Origin: Desulfonatronovibrio sp046496945
GTDB lineage: Bacteria; Desulfobacterota; Desulfovibrionia; Desulfovibrionales; Desulfonatronovibrionaceae
Direction of reading: 5' to 3'
NCBI GenBank assembly: GCA_046496945.1
Contig: JAWOGL010000051.1
Location: forward strand, 1-16,387
Length of the DNA: 16,387 nucleotides
Made by a program: the position numbers and the translations under genes. The notes beneath the pieces are model-generated. The model worked only from the letters and a program-made list of their open reading frames with translations. It did no database searches and was not told the DNA's origin. Below, piece after piece: positions 13,065 to 16,387 of the stretch. Numbering within the stretch: position 1 is the first letter of the stretch; each line of letters opens with the position of its first letter.

Positions 13065-14138
13065 ATGAACGTGTTATCCAGAATTTTTTTATTTATCCTG
13101 GGTCTGGCTTTAGTGCTGGGATCAGCCGGCATCGTAACCGGTCAGACTGAAACCGTTATTGAGCCCAAAGCGGAAAATTTTATCTATTATGTGGATAATT
13201 CCGGTTCCATGGGATTTGATTATGAGGAAACCGGCAAGGAAAAGCAGGCGGTTGCCAAGGATCTGCTTTTAGCTATCAATGAGGAACTGCCCGAACTTGA
13301 AGCCAACTACGGGGTCTATACCTATGGAATTTATAAGGAATTCCAGCCGGTGAAAAGTTTTAACCGCCAGGCTATGGACGACGCGTTTCAGGCCATCCCG
13401 GAGGACTTTGATATATTTGGCCGGCAGACCCCCATGGGAGCAGGACTTATTAAACTGGACGGTCCCCTGTCGCGTCTGCAGGACCGCATGGCTGTTGTGG
13501 TTGTGACTGATGGAGAGTCCAATCTGGGCCCGCATCCCAAAGACGTGATGCAGGACATGTACAGCAGATACGGCAACAGGATCTGTTTTCATTTCATAAG
13601 CCTTGCCCAGACAGACGAGGAAAAGGCTTATGTTGATGAGCTGGCTGGTCTTGATTCCTGTTCTGTGAAGGCGCAAGCCGGACAGTTGGAAAATGAATCG
13701 GCCCGGGCTGATTTTATAGAGAGAGTCTTTTACGATACCAGGACTGTGACTGTAGCTCCCGAACCGGAGCCAGAACCAAAGCCTGAACCGGAACCAGCCG
13801 AGGAAGTGATTGTTTTCAGCAATATCAACTTTGATTTTGACAGCGCCGCGATCAAGTCTGAATATGACGAAATGCTGGAAGAAGCAGCCGATATAATAAA
13901 GGATAGTTCTGACAAGAAAGTAGTAATAGAAGGGCATACCTGCAATATCGGACCGGCCGAATATAACATGGACCTGTCCGAAAGAAGGGCCCAGTCAGTG
14001 GCCGATTTTCTGGTTGATGAGGGAATCAGCAGTGACCGCCTGGAAACAGAGGGTTATGGTCTGACCAAACCCAAGTTTGACAATGATACCAGGCAAGGCA
14101 GGGCTTTGAACCGTCGTGTGGAAATGCATCTTGAATAA
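13065..14138 (+). CDS. von Willebrand A domain-OmpA fusion, secreted envelope protein
   Basis: A 357-residue exported protein. Order: signal peptide (1-26, hydrophobic core FLFILGLALVLGSAGIV); vWA domain (about 38-225) with a complete MIDAS metal site, D44-N-S46-G-S48, T122 and D149 (VVVVTDGES); a Pro/Glu linker of repeated EP units (232-247); and a C-terminal OmpA peptidoglycan-binding domain (249-357). In that last domain the usual GHTDxxG reads GHTCNIG, with Cys293 at the place of the Asp that contacts diaminopimelate, while the matching Arg308 is kept. It probably anchors to the cell wall and binds a partner through the metal site. The ATG at 13065 is chosen over an open frame from 12948 because AAGGAGG lies eight bases upstream and a signal peptide begins there. 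Flanked by hairpins, so likely a single-gene transcript. Confidence 0.92.
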   Translation: MNVLSRIFLFILGLALVLGSAGIVTGQTETVIEPKAENFIYYVDNSGSMGFDYEETGKEKQAVAKDLLLAINEELPELEANYGVYTYGIYKEFQPVKSFNRQAMDDAFQAIPEDFDIFGRQTPMGAGLIKLDGPLSRLQDRMAVVVVTDGESNLGPHPKDVMQDMYSRYGNRICFHFISLAQTDEEKAYVDELAGLDSCSVKAQAGQLENESARADFIERVFYDTRTVTVAPEPEPEPKPEPEPAEEVIVFSNINFDFDSAAIKSEYDEMLEEAADIIKDSSDKKVVIEGHTCNIGPAEYNMDLSERRAQSVADFLVDEGISSDRLETEGYGLTKPKFDNDTRQGRALNRRVEMHLE

Positions 14139-14146
14139 ATAAACTA

Positions 14147-14226
14147 AACCCGGCTCCCCTTGAACATGTTTAGTCAGTCCAATAAAGGACTGCCTGTTCA
14201 AGGGGAACGGGTTTTTCTTTTTTTTG
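14147..14226 (+). terminator. Intrinsic terminator after the vWA-OmpA gene, with nested stems
   Basis: An outer stem pairs CCCCTTGAACA (14156-14166) with TGTTCAAGGGG (14195-14205), extended outward by CCCG (14149-14152) and CGGG (14208-14211) across a small internal loop. An inner stem CAGTCC (14175-14180) / GGACTG (14187-14192) closes on AATAAA. A long T-rich tract follows at 14212-14225. This is a strong rho-independent terminator lying 8 bases after the OmpA stop. Confidence 0.9.
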
Positions 14227-14239
14227 GCAGCAAAGGGTT

Positions 14240-14674
14240 ATGAAGAAAAAATTTTATCTTTTTTTGCTGATTATGGTATTGGCACTTATCCATCATCCCG
14301 GGGCCGAGGCTCAGGATGCTTCTATGGTTCTGGGTAAAGACCATGTTCTGCATGATAATTTTCATGACTTTGCTTTTACCAGGGTCCAGATGATCAACAG
14401 CAACTACATGCATACCCCGGAGAACATGCTTGTTGAGCCTTTGGGTTCCAGGTATGTGGCCCGCTACCAGAGCGTTGATCCCTCGTCCATCACAGTCCAG
14501 GTCAAAAAGACTGATTCAGACCAGACCCCTTTTATCGGCGTAATGCGCTATATCGAAAGCGTGCATGAAAGCAGCGGCCAGTGCCGGGTAAGCGTGCTGG
14601 ATGGCCCTTTTCATCCGGTTCAGAGACGCAGGATAACCGAGATATTCCGTTACGTTCAAAATGGATGGCAATGA
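14240..14674 (+). CDS. Small secreted protein of unknown family
   Basis: A 144-residue protein I do not recognise. The first ~24 residues form a signal peptide (MKKKFYLFLLIMVLALIHHP, probable cleavage after AEA), so the mature protein of about 120 residues should be periplasmic or released. The mature part is mixed polar with a single Cys (in SGQCRVS), has no further membrane helix and no recognisable motif; the C-terminus (PVQRRRITEIFRYVQNGWQ) is basic and aromatic. AAAGGG lies only two bases from the ATG, an unusually tight ribosome binding site. The gene begins 14 bases after the T-tract of the preceding terminator, so its own promoter is unclear. The signal peptide and ribosome binding site support a real gene. 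Confidence 0.7.
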   Translation: MKKKFYLFLLIMVLALIHHPGAEAQDASMVLGKDHVLHDNFHDFAFTRVQMINSNYMHTPENMLVEPLGSRYVARYQSVDPSSITVQVKKTDSDQTPFIGVMRYIESVHESSGQCRVSVLDGPFHPVQRRRITEIFRYVQNGWQ

Positions 14675-14857
14675 AAGAAACCACCTGGTAATAAGGCCAG
14701 CACGCGTCGGAACAAAACAGAATAATCCCGTTGTTTGTCAATATTTTCAGAACCCGTTCAAGTATTCAGGACACAGCTCTTCTTTAACCGGAAACGGCTT
14801 GCAGGATGTACGCTTTTGGGGAAGACGCTGTTTAAATATGCTGATATGGAGAGTTAA

Positions 14858-15856
14858 ATGACTAAAATTGCTGTGCTGGGCGGAGGAAGCTGGGGCACTA
14901 CCCTGGCCAATATGCTCTGTGTCAAGGGCCTGCAGGTGGGGCTTTGGGTCAGGGAAAAAGAACTGGTCAATGAAATCAAAGTCAAGCACGAGAATACCTG
15001 GTATCTTCCGGGAATGAAACTGTCTCCTGAACTCATGGTCAGTGACGAAGCCGGCGGGATAGTTCAGGGCAGTGATTATATCCTGGTGGTGATTCCCTGT
15101 CAGTTCATGCGCGGCGTTCTGGAATCATTAAGGGATGTTTTTCCTGCAGACCCGGTGGTAATCTGCGCCAGCAAGGGAGTGGAGCTTGCCACTCTCAAAC
15201 CCCAGTCCAGCGTAATCAGTGAAGCTCTGACAGGTAAAAATCCCAGGTACGCGGTATTGTCAGGTCCATCCTTTGCCGGCGAGGTAAGCAGAAGACTTCC
15301 CACCGCGGTCAGTCTAGGGTGTGAGGATACTCAACTTGGCCGGGCTCTGCAGGATGTCATGTCCACGGATTTTTTCCGGGTTTACGCCAATGCGGACTTT
15401 CGGGGAGTGGAACTGGGCGGGGCCCTTAAGAATATTATGGCTGTAGCCGCCGGCATTTCCGACGGCCTTGAATTTGGCAGTGATGCCCGGGCAGCCCTTA
15501 TTACTCGAGGTCTGGTGGAGATGAGCCGTTTCGGAGTGGCCCTGGGCGGAAAAGAAAAAACCTTTATGGGACTTTCGGGCATGGGTGATCTGGTTCTTAC
15601 CTGCACCGGAGACCTCAGCCGCAACCGCCAGGTCGGCCTGGCCCTGGGCCGGGGAAAAACTCTGGACGATATCCTGGCTGAGAGAAGAACAGTGGCCGAA
15701 GGGGTGAAGACCACAGAATCCGTCTACATGCTGAGCCGTGAACTGGGCGTGGACATGCCCATTACCGGTCAGGTGTACCGTGTCCTTTTTGAGAACAAAG
15801 ATCCCGGGTCTGCTGTTGAAGAGCTTATGACCAGGGCTTTGAAATCAGAACAATAA
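14858..15856 (+). CDS. gpsA: Glycerol-3-phosphate dehydrogenase [NAD(P)+]
   Basis: A 332-residue cytoplasmic enzyme reducing dihydroxyacetone phosphate to sn-glycerol-3-phosphate, the backbone for phospholipids. The N-terminal Rossmann loop is LGGGSWGTTLA (7-17), followed by CASKGVE with Lys106 and the SGPSFAGEV segment (135-143). The C-terminal domain has GALKNIMAVAAGI with the catalytic Lys191, and the GDLVLTCTGDLSRNRQVG signature (243-260). Length matches the family (about 330-340). GGAG lies six bases before the ATG. A 183-base gap separates it from the small secreted-protein gene, and I see no gene or convincing promoter in that gap. The base composition is like the rest of the window, in contrast with the A+T-rich DNA that follows. 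Confidence 0.97.
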   Translation: MTKIAVLGGGSWGTTLANMLCVKGLQVGLWVREKELVNEIKVKHENTWYLPGMKLSPELMVSDEAGGIVQGSDYILVVIPCQFMRGVLESLRDVFPADPVVICASKGVELATLKPQSSVISEALTGKNPRYAVLSGPSFAGEVSRRLPTAVSLGCEDTQLGRALQDVMSTDFFRVYANADFRGVELGGALKNIMAVAAGISDGLEFGSDARAALITRGLVEMSRFGVALGGKEKTFMGLSGMGDLVLTCTGDLSRNRQVGLALGRGKTLDDILAERRTVAEGVKTTESVYMLSRELGVDMPITGQVYRVLFENKDPGSAVEELMTRALKSEQ

Positions 15857-15879
15857 CCGGAATTTTCCGCCAGGTGAAT

Positions 15880-16092
15880 TTACTCAAACGCTTACTTGTC
15901 AAAATAGTGTGGCTGGGCAGTATAAGTTATTTTATTTTGCAAATTTAAGATTAAAATGAGGATTCAGGACTTAGCCATTTCTTTTTGTTCTCTTTATGAA
16001 ATTACATGTAACCTTATTTTTTTGTATAATTAATAGAGGTGTATTAGTTTTACTTTTGTTAATTTAGCATAACTTATAACTTAAAGTGTATT
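15880..16092. other. A+T-rich intergenic stretch
   Basis: From shortly after gpsA the sequence turns sharply A+T-rich and stays so to the window end. No gene, terminator hairpin or mobile-element end was recognised. It contains the candidate promoter at 16001-16030 for the response-regulator gene. The start of the stretch marks the boundary of a compositional change. Confidence 0.6.
16001..16030 (+). promoter_or_regulatory. Candidate sigma-70 promoter for the response-regulator gene
   Basis: A perfect TATAAT (16025-16030) is preceded at 18 bases by ATTACA (16001-16006; four of six match TTGACA). It lies 62 bases before the predicted start. The surrounding A+T richness lowers the weight of the match. 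Confidence 0.4.
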
Positions 16093-16387
16093 TTGAAAAA
16101 AATTTCAAAAATAATTCTTGCCGATGACCATGATATCGTAAAGTTTGGTCTTGAAACGATATTACGTCAAAATATACTTAAACCAGAAATCCTTAAAGTT
16201 TCTTCTACAAATGAATTGAGAAATCAACTGTTAGACCATAAAAATGTTGATTTAGTTATTTTGGATATTAAAATGCCTGGTGGAAATACTGTTGATATAG
16301 TAAAAGATATAAAATCTTGTTACGAGGATATAAAGATACTGATGTACTCTGCTCACAATGAATCTTATTATGCTCTTAAATATATTA
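16093..16387 (+). CDS. Response regulator receiver domain, truncated at the window edge
   Basis: The first 98 residues of a CheY-like receiver domain, probably of the NarL/FixJ-type given the opening KIILADDHDIVKFGL. The acidic pair is D11-D12, the phospho-accepting Asp is D58 in LVILDIKMPGG, and the switch Ser is S86 in LMYSAH. The output domain lies beyond the window. The start is TTG 16093: the frame is closed by a stop at 16060-16062, and there is no ATG or in-frame GTG between; the ribosome binding site (TAAAG) is weak. The gene is much more A+T-rich than its neighbours (28% and 27% G+C in two 60-base lines counted by hand) and uses many ATA, TTA and AAA codons, suggesting a foreign origin. 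The cognate kinase is unknown. Confidence 0.88.
   Translation, partial: MKKISKIILADDHDIVKFGLETILRQNILKPEILKVSSTNELRNQLLDHKNVDLVILDIKMPGGNTVDIVKDIKSCYEDIKILMYSAHNESYYALKYI

Noticed and set aside
14661..14861. A 66-codon open frame overlapping the end of the secreted-protein gene and the gpsA start
   Set aside because: It has no family resemblance and no ribosome binding site, and it overlaps genes at both ends; likely chance.
15858..15869. CGGAA-TT-TTCCG hairpin as gpsA terminator
   Set aside because: A two-base loop is too small and there is no T-tract.
15922..16077. Inverted pair ATAAGTTAT and ATAACTTAT flanking the A+T-rich gap
   Set aside because: Nine-base A+T-only matches are expected by chance in such DNA.

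Overview
The window looks like chromosomal DNA of a deltaproteobacterium, most likely a salt-adapted member of the Desulfovibrionales such as a Desulfonatronospira or Desulfonatronovibrio relative. This is an inference from gene content, not a database match: an ileS-lspA-lgt lipoprotein cluster, a NIL-domain ferredoxin, a PilZ/kinase pair, a von Willebrand A-OmpA protein, and an ablA-ablB pair for the osmolyte N-epsilon-acetyl-beta-lysine. Most of the window is of medium G+C (about half by eye). The last ~500 bases are clearly A+T-rich.

Layout. (a) 1-1533, minus strand: a TolC-type outer-membrane channel followed by the start of a lipoprotein adaptor, the first two parts of an RND-type efflux or secretion system that continues beyond the left edge. 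(b) 1534-2252: about 720 bases with no gene, packed with short repeats (a REP-like palindrome, a G+C-rich hairpin, six tandem heptamers, a 15-bp inverted repeat) and bracketed by a 12-base direct repeat. (c) 2253-3038: a PhzF-family isomerase. (d) 3102-5397, minus strand: overlapping ablA and ablB, convergent with phzF. (e) 5398-5799: a divergent intergenic region. (f) 5800-11021: ileS, lspA, lgt, a small PLDc_N membrane protein and a CpoB/YbgF-type lipoprotein in one close-packed plus-strand run. LspA and Lgt are the enzymes that mature lipoproteins, and CpoB (and the adaptor at the left edge) are potential substrates. (g) 11117-14674: a NIL-ferredoxin, a PilZ protein translationally overlapped with a small kinase-like ATPase, a vWA-OmpA envelope protein with conspicuous hairpins on both sides, and an unrecognised small secreted protein. 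(h) 14858-15856: gpsA, making glycerol-3-phosphate for phospholipid synthesis. (i) 15857-16387: an A+T-rich stretch ending in a truncated response-regulator gene.

The theme is the cell envelope: efflux, lipoprotein maturation, peptidoglycan-associated proteins and phospholipid precursor supply, plus osmoprotection. The least explained parts are the PilZ/kinase pair (a possible c-di-GMP-controlled phosphorelay with a degenerate ATP site), the vWA-OmpA gene with its 19-bp leader hairpin, the Lgt with substitutions at catalytic positions, and the change in base composition at the right edge. I see no clear evidence for a wholly new multi-gene system. No tRNA, rRNA, CRISPR array, transposase or phage gene was seen.
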